Shown here: in pieces, positions 23,282 through 34,149 of the stretch
Layout of the letters: each line of letters begins with the position of its first letter
How positions within the stretch are numbered: the first letter of the stretch is position 1
From: Pseudeuparius sepicola
Lineage: Eukaryota; Arthropoda; Insecta; Coleoptera; Anthribidae
Assembly (NCBI GenBank): GCA_963920635.1
Contig: OY987298.1
Span: 63,447,949-63,511,948, forward strand
DNA length: 64,000 nucleotides
Direction of reading: 5' to 3'
Made by a program: the position numbers and the translations under genes
The notes under the pieces: model-generated
Told to the model about the DNA's origin: nothing
Seen by the model: only the letters and a program-made list of their open reading frames with translations
The model's database searches: none

Positions 23282-23929
23282 ATGCGGTATACGAAGCAGC
23301 AAAAACAAGAAATAAAAAGTCTAATTCAGGAGTCTCTTACTGATAGCGACTTTATGAATGTCCTTGCGGCCAAGGTGGCCAGTATGGTTCTTGATAAAAT
23401 ACAGGACCGTCTAGAACATTTGGCAGGCCAGGTACAACAACTTGAAGGCAAAGTAGCTGAAATTCAGACTGAAAATGAAGAATTAAAAAGTAAATTAGAT
23501 GATTATGAGCAAGGGCAAAAATCTTCACAAATCAGAATTTATGGTTTACCTGAAAGTAAGACTCAAAATTTGTGTGAGGATATTGCTACTATGTTGAAGA
23601 GCAGGTTAGATGCTAAGAATTTCGAGATTGATTATTGTTTCCGAGTGGGAGCAGCAAATTCAAAAAATGCTAGACCAGTAATTGTCAAATTTTCAACTAT
23701 AAAGCAAAGGAATGAAGTATACTATAATAAAAGCAAGTTGAATGGAACTAAAATTGTTATAACAGAAGAACTGACAAGACCACGATATGAACTACTTGCT
23801 TGGGTTAAAGAAAAGATTGGGAAAAGAGAAGCATGGTCAAGTAATGGTAAAGTCTTTGCCAAGATTGGTAATAAGAAGTACTGCATAAAGTCCACAGATC
23901 AGTTATTGGAATTGGTAGATAAAAATTAG
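23282..23929 (+). CDS. LINE ORF1 RNA-binding protein
   Basis: A 215-residue intact frame. Residues 1-30 form a charged helix; about 35-85 give a heptad-like coiled coil (LEHLAGQVQQLEGKVAEIQ, then NEELKSKLDDYEQ). Residues 88-155 resemble the RRM-like domain of L1-type ORF1 proteins: IRIYGLPES, a CFRVGA stretch and RPVIVKF. About 156-210 match the C-terminal domain (TEELTRPRYELLAWVKEKIG...). By family analogy it would trimerise through the coiled coil and coat the LINE RNA in cytoplasmic particles for retrotransposition. It starts at the first ATG after the 5' UTR. ORF2 begins 165 bp downstream. No CCHC zinc knuckle is visible. Confidence 0.85.
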   Translation: MRYTKQQKQEIKSLIQESLTDSDFMNVLAAKVASMVLDKIQDRLEHLAGQVQQLEGKVAEIQTENEELKSKLDDYEQGQKSSQIRIYGLPESKTQNLCEDIATMLKSRLDAKNFEIDYCFRVGAANSKNARPVIVKFSTIKQRNEVYYNKSKLNGTKIVITEELTRPRYELLAWVKEKIGKREAWSSNGKVFAKIGNKKYCIKSTDQLLELVDKN

Positions 23930-24093
23930 GGGCCTGAAATTTATTGCCGTACCTATACCTTTATATACCTCATTATTTATTATTATTTTTCTTGTTTTTT
24001 TTAGTGCTTTAATATCTGCTCTTGCTGACATTCCACCTTAACGCCCTTTGTCTTTGTCTTATAATAATTTTTTTTTTACTCTTCTAGTATTTC

Positions 24094-26931
24094 ATGAGGA
24101 TGAGACATACCATGTGCCAGTTTGCGTTTTATAATATATCAGGATTAACTAGTAAATTTGCCGATTTTAGAAAGTACCTATTGGATGAGCAGTATGATGT
24201 TATTGGAGTAATAGAAACAAATCTTTCACATAAAATAACGGATCATTCACTTATGATTGATGGCTACAGTTTTATTAGAAGTGATAGAGTAAGTAGAGTG
24301 AAGTCAAGAGACGGAGGAATATGTGTCTATTACAAGCCCCATATTGAGTTGCAGTGCATAGATAAACAGTCAAACGACTCCTTGGAGTATGTTTGGGTTA
24401 AATTTAAAGTTGATAATGTAGCATATATATTGGGAACCTTATATCGTCCACCTAATTCTAAATTTAATGAATTATTGAGTTATTTCAATACTCTGTTTCT
24501 GATTTTTTGTCATGTTGTAATATTCTTGTATGCGGAGGCGATCTTAACATTAATATGCTTAATGTTGACGATTTCCTTGCCTTGAGGTTCACCGAATGTT
24601 TTGAAAGTTTTGGACTAAAGCAGATTGTGTTGGAGCCAACAAGAGTACGGCAGATTTCATCTACCCTAATTGACTTAATAGGTACTATTCCCAGAGTCAG
24701 AAATTATGAAGGTTTCAGGTGTTGGAGTGGATACAGTAGATAATATGTCTGATCATTTTTTGGTGTATTGTTGTATTAACCATAAAATTCCTAAGATGCC
24801 AAAGCATACGTTTAAGACAAGCAAATTAAAAAGGGTAGAGAAGGGGTTATTTAATACACTTTTGGATTTGGCACCATTTGAAACTGTTTCCTGCATCAAA
24901 GATATCAATCAAAAGGTGTTAGGTATGTCTAAATAATCTCCTGATGGAATTGTTTAACACAGTTGCTCCCATATATGAAGTTGTTTATGCTGTTCCTGAT
25001 CCACCTTGGTTGACGGACACAATCAGACAGATGATCAAGCTCAAAGATAAAGCATCTAATAGGTTTAAAGTTTCAAGGTCTGCACCATTGGGAATTTTAT
25101 AAACAATTAAAGAACCAAACTACCAATGCTATAAATAGTGAAAAGAAAGGTTATTTGAATTATTGCATTGACAATTTTGGCAGAAATAGTAAAGTATTGT
25201 GGAAAAAATTGACAGATCTAAATATTTATAAAAAAAGGAAGCTTGCAGTTATACCTGATAAGCTCAATATACCTAATGATATCAATGCAAATTTTTTGCA
25301 GCACAAATCTGCTGAGCCTGATCAAGAGCTTATTAATTATTATAGAACCAACAGTCTTATTTTATGATGCAAGTTTCAATTTTCTACTTGTTGATGAGAT
25401 TGCTGTTTATAAGTTTCTGAATGAGATCAAATCAAATGCTTGTGGATATGACGAAATAAGTGTGGAAATAGTGTTAATGTGTTGTCCTAAAATAATTCCT
25501 ACTCTTGTACATATTATAAACTATTGCTTGTTAGAGCATACCTTTCCGGAGGCATGGAAAGTTTCTAAGGTTGTACCGTTCCCAAAGAAGCAAGACGTTA
25601 CTAAACTGTCTGATCTTCGTCCGATATCTTTGTTGCCTTGCCTATCGAAGGTGTTAGAAAAAGTTATGGCACAGCAAATAAAGGAGTATTTAAATACATT
25701 TAACATCTTGCCAAATAAGCAGTCTGGCTTTAGAGAAGGTTATAGTTGTAATACTGCTCTATTAGACTTGGTTGATGATATCGTTAGAGAGAATGATTTG
25801 AGCAAAACTACAGCACTTGTATTATTGGACTACTCTAAAGCATTCGACAAGATTAATCATGAAATTTTATATTCTATACTGAAATATGTGGGCTTTACGG
25901 GTGGAGCCGTTGCAACTATTGGGTCATATTTAACTGACAGGCAACAGTTTGTGAGTACAGATAGAGGCTTTTCAGATATGCACGCAGTAACTTGTGGTGT
26001 ACCCCAAGGTTCTGTGTTGGGGCCTCTTTTGTTCTGTATCTATGCTGGTAATATTAGCAAATGTCTGAATAGTTGTGTTTCATATAGTTATGCTGATGAC
26101 ACACAAATCAAATACTCTTTTCTGCCTGAGGATTGGGAGGCTGCGGGTACTGTACTGAATGCTGAACTAGATTTACTTGTTGAGAAATCGCTTAAGCATC
26201 AGTTATTAATTAATCCAGCTAAGAGCTCTATACTGTTGTTCGGTAAAAATAAAGAAACTCTGGCAAATTACTTGCAGGTTGCTATTAATAATAATACTAT
26301 GAATTTTTCCAGAGTTGTTAGGAACCTTGGCGTGGAGTTTGATACTAACTTACGTTTTAGTTTTCATGTGACTAAGATGTTGAACAGAGCATATGCAAAT
26401 TTAAAAATGTTGTATCCCCACAAGCATTCTCTAACAGTAAGTTTAAAAATAAAATTAACTGAAGCCTTAGTTCTGAGTCACTTTAACTTTTGCGATACAC
26501 TGTATGGCCCATGTTTAACTGCTTATGACATTAAACGTATACAGAGGGTTCAGAAATCGTGTTTAAGATTTATCTATGGTATACGTAAGTACGAACCAGT
26601 TTCCTACAAACTTTCATCTGCTAAGTGGTTAAGCATGGAAAACAGAAGAAAACACCACGCCGCTTGTCTGTACCACTCCATGATATTAACTGGGAAGCCT
26701 CCATATTTATACAATAAGCTCAAGTTTAGAACGGACGTACATACTCTGAACTTAAGGTTTAGAGGTTTATTATCTCCTCCAGTATTCCGCACTGCCTATT
26801 TTATGAGATCTTTTACATACACCAGCTACAGACTGTACAATCAAGTACCTGCCGATTTTAAATCTTTATCGAAAATTTCTTTTAGGGCTAAATATAAAGA
26901 GTATCTATTACAATCTGCTGAACGTTTGTAG
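24094..26931 (+). pseudogene. LINE ORF2: endonuclease-reverse transcriptase, frameshifted
   Basis: The N-terminal part (24094-24585) is an apurinic-type endonuclease, with YNISGL, an IGVIETNLS catalytic Glu, and GTLYRPPNS. The frame then slips. GGDLNIN (about 24534-24554) and SDH (24748-24756) complete the endonuclease in shifted frames. About 24940-25240 holds a linker in two more frames. From 25243 one long frame encodes the reverse transcriptase: LRPISLLPCLSKVLEK, SGFREGYS, LVLLDYSKAFDKINHE, GVPQGSVLGPLLF and the catalytic SYADDTQ, ending in the usual C-terminal region near 26931. At least four frame changes mean it is inactive. It would nick target DNA and prime reverse transcription on it. 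Confidence 0.9.
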
Positions 26932-27572
26932 ATATTTCCTTTTATTTCCTTTCACGTTTGTTTTTTGCTAGAATCACATTTTGGTTGAAATGCAGAATGG
27001 CACGGGAGTGTTTATCCCATAAAGGTGGTTTTATGGCATTTTGGTTCTGTCAGCTATGGGTTGGTATGGTTAACTATTCTTTACTTTTTATTTGTTTTTC
27101 ACTATATAATGTTACGTGGACCATTTAATTTAATTTGATTCTATTAAATATTGTTCAGTTAGGGCCAAATTAATATCAGTACATACACTGCTTTTTGATC
27201 CAATTTGTAGTTTCGATTTGTATCACAGAAAATATATTCAGATAGCAGAGAGCTCCTTAATGACAGCTGTCAAATGGACTCCAACTTCGGAGCTCAATAT
27301 TTTCCAAATGCATTGATATTGAGGTCCGATATTAAATGTTGGCTAATGTACGAATTGGGAAAATTATATTTTGGGGAAATATCATTTCATAGGAAATGCA
27401 ATCTGCTTGTTTTTGGAGTATGTAGTTGCGGAGTCCATTTGACAGGTATTGTTAAGGAGCTTTCTGTTGTGAAACTATATTTTCTGTGTTTGTATTTTGG
27501 GATATGTATACAAGATGTTTGTTGATGTTGATCTTACTGAAGCTACAAATAAACTTTATTATTATTATTTCT

Positions 27573-27775
27573 TGTCTTGTAAGGCCCATTCTTTCCATTA
27601 AATTCATTCTTGTTTTGCACGACTCTTGTCGGAAAAAATCTTGTCTTGCAAGCAACATTTTTCTTGCAATTTCTTGTTCTTGCAGTTTTTTGTTTAGTGA
27701 CGTCATCGCAAGACTCTTGTTTGCAAGAGTCTTGCTACCAAGACTCTTGTTAGCAAGACTCTTGCATTATTTATT
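27573..27775. repeat. Subterminal CAAGACTCTTG-type repeats, left side of the hAT element
   Basis: Words such as TCTTGTCTTG, TTGCAAGAGTCTTGC, CAAGACTCTTG and AGCAAGACTCTTGC recur about ten times within 200 bp, in both orientations. They continue the hAT left end that was split by the LINE. Subterminal arrays like this are commonly transposase binding sites; that role is inferred. Confidence 0.7.
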
Positions 27776-29095
27776 ACGTGTAAAGCTTGTCGAGACATGT
27801 TGACGCAGCACTGCAGAGCCGCGGAGTGGCAGGGCGCAGGGTCCACAGTAGAGCAAGGAAGGGGAGAACATAAACTCGACGGCGGCGCCGTTGATGTTTG
27901 GCAGCCGGTGGTCGCCATGTTCTCTGTTTAGAACACACGGCTGTATTTAGAATTTAGTGAAGGGATAGTGTAGGTCTGTCTCAGATATTTTAAATCATTC
28001 ATTGATAAACACAAAACAAATCATACATACTGAAATGATGATTGGAACAGGCAAAAATGTTAATTGGATTTTGAAGGAATATTTTTAATTTAAGGTAGGT
28101 AGTTAGATAACTGAAATATTTAGTAGGTATGGAAAGGCGATTTTTCTTATCTTATTCCAAAAAAATTATATTTTATTGATCTTAAAATTTGATGACTGCC
28201 TGAGCAATATTTTTTAAGCCATCATTTTGTAGAATACAAATGAAAAACAAAACATAGGTATATGTATTATAATATAGTCTTCATCGGATTCCCAGTTCTA
28301 AAACAGTTTCGTTCTTTTGATTATCATAAGAACTTAAAAAGATGCTATTACCCACTATATTACGCGTGTTTGTCGCTCTTACTTTAGAAGGGTGCCTAAC
28401 TTCTTGATAAAAAAAAAACTAAGCAATTAGTATCCATAATAGGTACATAGCTATGACCAGAGGTAAACGGAGTAAACCCACACAGGTAACAATAACTTAT
28501 GGCCTGTTTATGCAGACTTAATTAATTTAAGGACAGGATTTATTTATTTGTATTTATTTTTTCCATTTTAATAATAATAATAATTTTGTTTTAATGTTTT
28601 CATGATTTTCAATTCGAAATGCCTCTAAGTCTAAGAGTTTCCTTTCCGTTAAAGTTATTTTAATGTCTGTGGATTTCGATATTTGCGTGGAAGTGGACAA
28701 AAACCTCGTAACCCACCCTGCTAAAATAACCCGATCTACATTATGCCACAATAATACGAAGCGAAACAATGCATTAGGAAATTAGGAAGTCCGATAGACT
28801 CCTTTGGTTGTTTAAGTATTTTAGCAAAAATATAGTTAAATCAAACTTATAAAAAATAAATCAATCCACTGCAGTAAACTGCAGTAGTTCAAACAATAAA
28901 AAATATATTAATTTCCAGGAATATTTTAAATAAAATATATATTTACTAGATACTAGTATATAGAGACAGTTATTCTTGAATAACCGTTTATATTTATGCT
29001 CATTTTGCAAAAATCAGTAGGTATTATTCAATATCTTCGTCGCTTACATCTTATTATTTATCCTATTAAAGTTTTGCAGAAATTATAATTACAGA
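27776..29095. other. hAT element interior, no transposase
   Basis: A GC-rich patch (27800-27915) is followed by AT-rich DNA. No frame shows transposase motifs. A 71-codon minus-strand frame at 28554-28769 is unrecognised. Confidence 0.5.
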
Positions 29096-29258
29096 TAATG
29101 ATTTTTGCAAGACTTCTTGCTTTTAGCAAGATTTCTTGTAAACTTGCAAGACTCTTGCAGAATAATTCCTTGTCTTGTCTATTAAAAGAGTCTTGTCTTG
29201 TTCTTGCAGTAAGAACAAGACAAGAACAAGAAATTTGCAAGAGTCTGGTGAAACACTA
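29096..29258. repeat. Subterminal CAAGACTCTTG-type repeats, right side of the hAT element
   Basis: TTGCAAGACTTCTTGC, CTTGCAAGACTCTTGCAG, AAGAGTCTTGTCTTG, ACAAGACAAGAACAAG and TTGCAAGAGTC lie within 165 bp and run into the right terminus. They mirror the left-side array. Confidence 0.7.
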
Positions 29259-29422
29259 GTATGGATTACCATAAAAATTGAACCCTTAAATTATCTGTAA
29301 AAATGTTTAGTTATGTGTGTTTTGTAAAGCAAAATGTCTCATTCATTAATTAATCTTGAATAAAATTTAATATTTTTAATTATCCAGTAAATGATTTGTA
29401 AATTTAGATATTGTTTTTGTAC

Positions 29423-29750
29423 AGTAGAACTGGTGTGACTATACGAATTAAGACATTACTTCTCTACTGGCCTTATTCAATTTTTGCACTTAAAAATAAC
29501 GGTTCAGCACGGCGGAAATCTTCTTAGAACTGCATTCACGATATAACACAAAGCTTCTGGCTACCTGCTCGTCGCGCTAAATATAATTTGCAAAATATAG
29601 ATTTTATGGTTTCAACGGTTACAGGTAGGATCTTCTTGGTTTATGGTTAAATCCTTAAAAACATACAGTGTGTCCTCGGATAGCTGAAACTACTCTTGTC
29701 TGGGGTTCAGCCTTGATTGTTTTGAAACAAATTTAATAGGGAATTTTCAA
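29423..29750 (+). repeat. Dispersed repeat, copy 1 (copy 2 at 51904-52400)
   Basis: Shared blocks in the same order and orientation: ATACGAATTAAGA, TTACTTCTCTA, ATAACGGTTCAGCAC, AATCTTCTTAGAACTG, ACAAAGCTTCTG and ATCTTCTTGGTTTATGGTTA. A less similar part (GTGTCCT, TCTGGGG, TCAGCC) follows. Copy 2 carries about 180 extra bases before this last part. The family is unknown. Confidence 0.75.
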
Positions 29751-29759
29751 GAAGGTTTT

Positions 29760-30645
29760 GTTTACGCTATCCAGAGATCTTTGATCGTGGTTGGAGTTGT
29801 TTAATATTTTACGAATTACGAAATCCAAATACCCCCGCATATGAGATACTCTCACTTGGGATTACCATTTGTTTTTCTTTACCTTGATATATATTTCCGA
29901 GGTGTCCAGTATCAAATTGTAACTGTATAGTGTTATTGTATACTTTACTTATTAGCTATATTATATTGAAGGCTTCAATAACATAGGGGCGTAACTCCAA
30001 AAAAACGACTTTTCAGGAAATGAAAAAAGGTTTATAAAGTATGTTGTTTTGTTGTGAGATACCGGTCCAAAAAATGTTAATGATCTATATTTCAAAATAG
30101 AATTGGGGTATTAGTAGGATTACTAATATATATATTATTTAATTATATCCTACGACTCACATTAGGGTAAAAAAAAAAACAATTCAATCGATTTTAGTAT
30201 AGTAACAAAAAATGTATTGTTGAGTGTTGAGTTATGAAAATGCAGGTTCGTGATTGGCCAAAAGATGTGTGGTTATGAGTTCATTATAGGTACTACACAC
30301 GTTTGGCTCATGACGTTGCAATTATTGTTTATCAGTTTCAGAATTTATAAAGAGAATATTTTGTAATAGTTCTGGAAAAAAATATTCTTCAGGTATACGG
30401 TCACTTTTATCAGTGACTATAAACATTGCTTGCAGCCACGGCTTTTATTAATTAAGCTGGACGGTTTTTCCAACGAGCCGTTTAATGCGGGATAGCTTAT
30501 TACACAGAATCATGCGATACATATTAATTTCGCATTAAAATAAGTAACGACGCAAATTTGCATTGTACTTTACATAAAATAAGACTTTGGAAGTATATTA
30601 AAATCTCGTAAAATGCTGGTTGTGTACTCACATAAATATTATTGT
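29760..30645. other. Unrecognised AT-rich DNA
   Basis: No supported feature was found. Confidence 0.5.
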
Positions 30646-30650
30646 TCATA

Positions 30651-32191
30651 CAGTGACCGGCAGAAAGTTGGACACAAATGGAAAACTTTTTTATTATTAA
30701 TTTCTCAGAAAATTTTATTCTTGATAAAAGTTGGTGCATCATTTCAAACTCAAGACGCAAATACCAAAATTTAAATATCTCTTTTTGGATACGAGGTAGA
30801 TTCAAAAATGTCAAAATAGCTCAAGAGTAAAGTACCCTTATTTTTTAAAATACGGTAAAAAGTTACTTACAAAAGTTGTTTGGAATCAAAAGTTGATGTC
30901 AGATTTAAAGTCACAGCCACCTAGTCAAAAAAAAAAAAGAAATTTAACTTTTTTGTATTTTTTTCGATCACCCTGTGTATTACAGAAAAAACAAATACCG
31001 CAAGCGCAACTTATCATCGGATAACACATGAATTTGTTACTTAACTTTAATTTTGTTCGATTAGCAGCTAGAAAATTAAATTAATCGAAATCAGAGTTTA
31101 AAAATATTAAATTTTTGTGTCCATTGAATAAAATAAGTAGTTTTTTGACAAATTTTAATAATAAGTAATTTAAATGAAAACAGTAACTAAAAATAAATTT
31201 GAGGTACCTATCGAACAAAATACGAGATTAATAGGATAATCCATGCTATGGCCAATAATAACTCTGAAAACAATAATTGTCGGCGAAGAATTATTTTTCA
31301 TGTCAAACTCCGTTATTGTCATTCTGCAACTATGCCTGCACTTAGTGTTCAAGATAAAGTTGAAATTGTTTTAATACACGGTGATAATTATCATACCTGT
31401 CGAGAAATATCAGATATTTTCAATGAACGACATCTAGACAAAAACATCAACTACTCAACTGTGGCAAAAATTCTTAGGAGTTTTAAGCAGTTCGGTTCAG
31501 TGCAAAATAAATGTCAAGTACCACATAGAAAAAATGTAACAGGTAACGAAGATAATGAAATGGATAATGTCCTCTCCGCTATTGAGAATCCTAAAATGCT
31601 GCTGTCGCAAAGGCAAACAGAGTTGAACAAATTTTTTGGCAAATTTATTTTTAGTTACTGTTTTCATTTAAATTACTTATTATTAAAATTTGCCAAAAAA
31701 ACTACTTATTTTATTCAATGGACACAAAAATTTAATATTTTTACCCTCTGATTTCGATTAATTTAAATTTCTAGCTGCTAATCGAACAAAATTAAAGTTA
31801 AGTAGCAAATTCATGTGTTATCCCACGATAAGTTGCGCTTGCGGTATTTTGTTTTTTTGTAATACACAGGGTGATCTAAAAACAATACAAAAAAGTTAAA
31901 TTTCTTTTTTTTTTGACTAGGTGGCTGTGACTTTAAATCTGACATCCACTTTTGATCCCAAACAACTTTTGTAAGTAACTTTTTGACCGTATTTTAAAAA
32001 ATAAGGGTAGTTTACTCTTGAGCTATTTTGACATTTTTGAATCTACCTCGTATCCAAAAAGAGATATTTAAATTTTGGTATATGCGTTTTAAGTTTGAGA
32101 TGATGCACCAACTTTTATCAATAATAAAATTTTCGGAGAAATTAATAATAAAAAAGTTTTCCATTTGTGTCCAACTTTCTGCCGGTCACTG
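30651..32191. mobile_element. Long-arm foldback with transposase fragment
   Basis: CAGTGACCGGCAGAAAGTTG at the left and its complement at the right (ending GCCGGTCACTG) are flanked by TA (30649-30650 and 32192-32193). The inverted arms are about 550 bp each (30651-31203 and 31640-32191), highly similar, and include CAAGAGTAAAGTACCCTTAT. Between them lies the start of a transposase frame. Long inverted arms, a TA duplication and the transposase type point to the Tc1/mariner superfamily. Internal deletion removed the catalytic part. Confidence 0.9.
31248..31751 (+). pseudogene. Transposase N-terminal HTH fragment
   Basis: The frame is open for 167 codons, but only about residues 29-125 look like real protein. 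They match the insect transposase N-terminal helix-turn-helix domain (DUF4817-like): SVQDKVEIVLIHGD, a CREISDIFNERH helix, STVAKILRSFKQFGSVQNK and then VTGNEDNEMDNVLSAIENP. In the family this domain binds the terminal inverted repeats. The likely start is the inner Met at residue 29 (MPALSVQ). From about codon 132 the frame runs into the right inverted arm, so the DDE catalytic domain is absent. It could at most bind DNA as a truncated protein. The element is 30651-32191. Confidence 0.75.
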
Positions 32192-32800
32192 TATAATATG
32201 GACCATGGACCTCCTCCTTCAATTTATATATGACAAACATGCCAGCGCGTAGTTTATGTTAGATAGTTTACTTCAAGATTTCATCTGTCAATACACGTAA
32301 TTTTCCAGCTATGCGTTAATACATACACTCTAACCCTGTGTAAAATACTTTGAGGTGAAATTACAATAACTATCGGACTTTGCTTCTTTTTAGACTAATT
32401 TGTTGCAAAATGTTAGTTTAGGAAAATCAAATTTGCTTTCGAAATTAATAAAAAACTTATTTTTCACAGTATAGTAAAGTGGTGCGCACTTTTTGAAGAA
32501 GATAAAAACTTTGTTGTTCAGAATAAAAAAGTAGGCTGTGGTGCATTATTTCGCAGACCTTGGCCAACTTTGATGTTTGCCATTTTTTAGTCTAAAAGTA
32601 TACAAAGATTTAAAGCCAACGGCCAAAGCAGTTATCGAAAAATCGAAATTTTGAATTTTTGCACAATTTTTTTAATTTTTAAAAACATATTTATTACGCT
32701 TTTATTAAATTAGTTAAGTTAGATAAATTCAATGTTTCGTTTCAATGTTACTCATGTAGTGTAGTAAATAGAATAATTATGGGTACATCTCCCAAAATAA
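32192..32800. other. Unrecognised AT-rich DNA
   Basis: No supported feature was found between the foldback element and the dispersed repeat. Confidence 0.5.
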
Positions 32801-32802
32801 TC

Positions 32803-32966
32803 AAGCTGCTGAACTGAAATTTGGCATTGTTATGTTTTTGGGGATGGAGAATAATCTGAAGATGTTAGTTTCTACGTATGTCACAGAGATTGTGTTATTA
32901 CTCGTAACTTTTTCGAGGTTATCTTTTTGGTCTTGTAGATTCATCATTTTAGTGCATCTTTTTATT
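32803..32966 (+). repeat. Dispersed repeat, copy 2 (copy 1 at 7497-7680)
   Basis: The block order is as in copy 1 (AAGCTGC, AACTGAAATTTGGCATTG, GGGATGGAGAATAA, TTTCTACGTATGTCACAGAG, TCGAGGTTATCTTT), without the 30-bp insertion. Confidence 0.75.
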
Positions 32967-33367
32967 TTTTTTATTCAAACATCTTCTTGAGTTCATAGAG
33001 CACAATAAATGAATTAACAATAATGCCGATAACATTATGAAAAACTTATTTTCAAATATTTTCACTTACTATTCGAAAATTAGGAGTCGGATATTTCTTT
33101 CCTTTACACGCACCTGCTCTAACCGATCATAGCTGTTTAAGCAACGAAAATGCGACACCAAATGACCAGCTCAAGTTAAGAAACCAAACCTAAAGACGCC
33201 CCTCTACAATATATATTTTTATTAAAAAAATTTGGATTTTGTAAATTTAATTACTTGCGTTTAATATAAATTGGAATGATATTAAATGCTCTGTAGATTG
33301 GTAAAATATCTGCATTCTATAAATTTATTATATCTGCATTCTATAAATTTATATTTACAATGGAATA

Positions 33368-33751
33368 CAAGGTGTCCCGTATCGTTATGTTCAAATTTTG
33401 GCAGCGTAAAAATACTTCTTTTAAAGTAAAAAAAGCGCAAAACTTATGTATATCCATTTTTGCTTATTTCCAAGTAACACGCCTGTTGGCTTACGGACAC
33501 AAGCCTGCATTCAACAAGAAGGTGGACATTTTGAAAATATTATTAATTGACAAAAATATTATTAATTGAAATTTTTTTACTAAAATCATCTTTTATTTAC
33601 GTTAAGAATGAATTTTGATTATTTATTGTAAATAATGTAATGTAACTTTGAAATAAATAAAAATTTATATACAATTTTTGCGTTATTTTTACTTTAAAAG
33701 AAGTATTCTTTACGCTGCCAAAATTTGAACATAACGATACGGGACACCTTG
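33368..33751. mobile_element. 384-bp foldback MITE
   Basis: CAAGGTGTCCCGTATCGTTA and its exact complement close the two ends, with TA outside (33366-33367 and 33752-33753). Arms of about 75 bp share AATTTTGGCAGCGTAAA. The middle holds the direct duplication AAAATATTATTAATTGA (about 33532-33569). Just upstream, ATATCTGCATTCTATAAATT is duplicated in tandem (33308-33350). Confidence 0.9.
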
Positions 33752-33779
33752 TATATCAAAATTTTATTAAACGATTTTA

Positions 33780-34145
33780 ATAACTAGTAGGTAGAAAGTA
33801 AATGATCAAATATAAAACTTTGCATATTACTATTTTCTAATATAAAAATATATTAGCTGATATTGACGGTTGTTAAAAAATTAAAAGTAAATTGTTTTAC
33901 ATTTTAACATATATTTTAGTTAAAATACGCATTTTTGTAGGTATATTATCTGACAAATTTTGCTCCGTGTATAAGTGTTATAGTATATCTGTTACTTATT
34001 AGGATGATTTATGACACTCGTCTAGAACCCGTGTGGTAAATTTGACTTGTTTGACCTATCCCCTTGTAGGCATACATAAGCGGAGAAAGGTTCTTCCACC
34101 AGGAAAAGGATAATTAGAAGAGCTTCCAGAAGGACAATTATTGTT
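33780..34145. other. Unrecognised AT-rich DNA
   Basis: No supported feature was found. Confidence 0.5.
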
Positions 34146-34149
34146 CATA

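Larger units (their letters stand above)
23102..27566 (+). mobile_element. Near full-length jockey/CR1-superfamily LINE
   Basis: The element has a 5' UTR of about 180 bp, an intact ORF1, a 160-bp spacer, a frameshifted ORF2 (endonuclease then reverse transcriptase), a 3' UTR of about 630 bp and an (ATT)n tail. ATTTCT stands at both borders (23096-23101 and 27567-27572) as a short target duplication within the hAT left end. It opens CGATGGTCCGCGCC. Length and layout indicate an insertion with little or no 5' truncation, later inactivated by indels. The clade is not assigned beyond the jockey/CR1 group. Confidence 0.8.
23077..29258. mobile_element. hAT-like element, 6.2 kb, holding a nested LINE
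   Basis: The left end TAGTGTTTCACAAGAC and the right end GTCTGGTGAAACACTA are inverted repeats. The 8-bp flanks are CTATGGAT (23069-23076) and GTATGGAT (29259-29266); they differ only in the first base and fit the hAT target pattern nTnnnnAn. Subterminal DNA on both sides carries many CAAGACTCTTG-like words. Removing the nested LINE (23102-27566) leaves about 1.7 kb without a transposase, so it is a non-autonomous element. Confidence 0.65.

Noticed and set aside
27452..27803. Opposing frames of 84 and 105 codons at the LINE 3' end
   Set aside because: They arise from the repeated CTTG/CAAG words and the ATT tail; the predicted peptides are repeats of ARLL/TRVL-type units.
27600..29260. CRISPR-like array in the CAAGACTCTTG repeats
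   Set aside because: The units are short, near-palindromic and irregularly spaced in a eukaryotic transposon context. There are no unique spacers of fixed length.
33540..33570. Tandem repeat array
   Set aside because: Only two copies of a 17-bp AT-rich word are present; a simple local duplication explains it.
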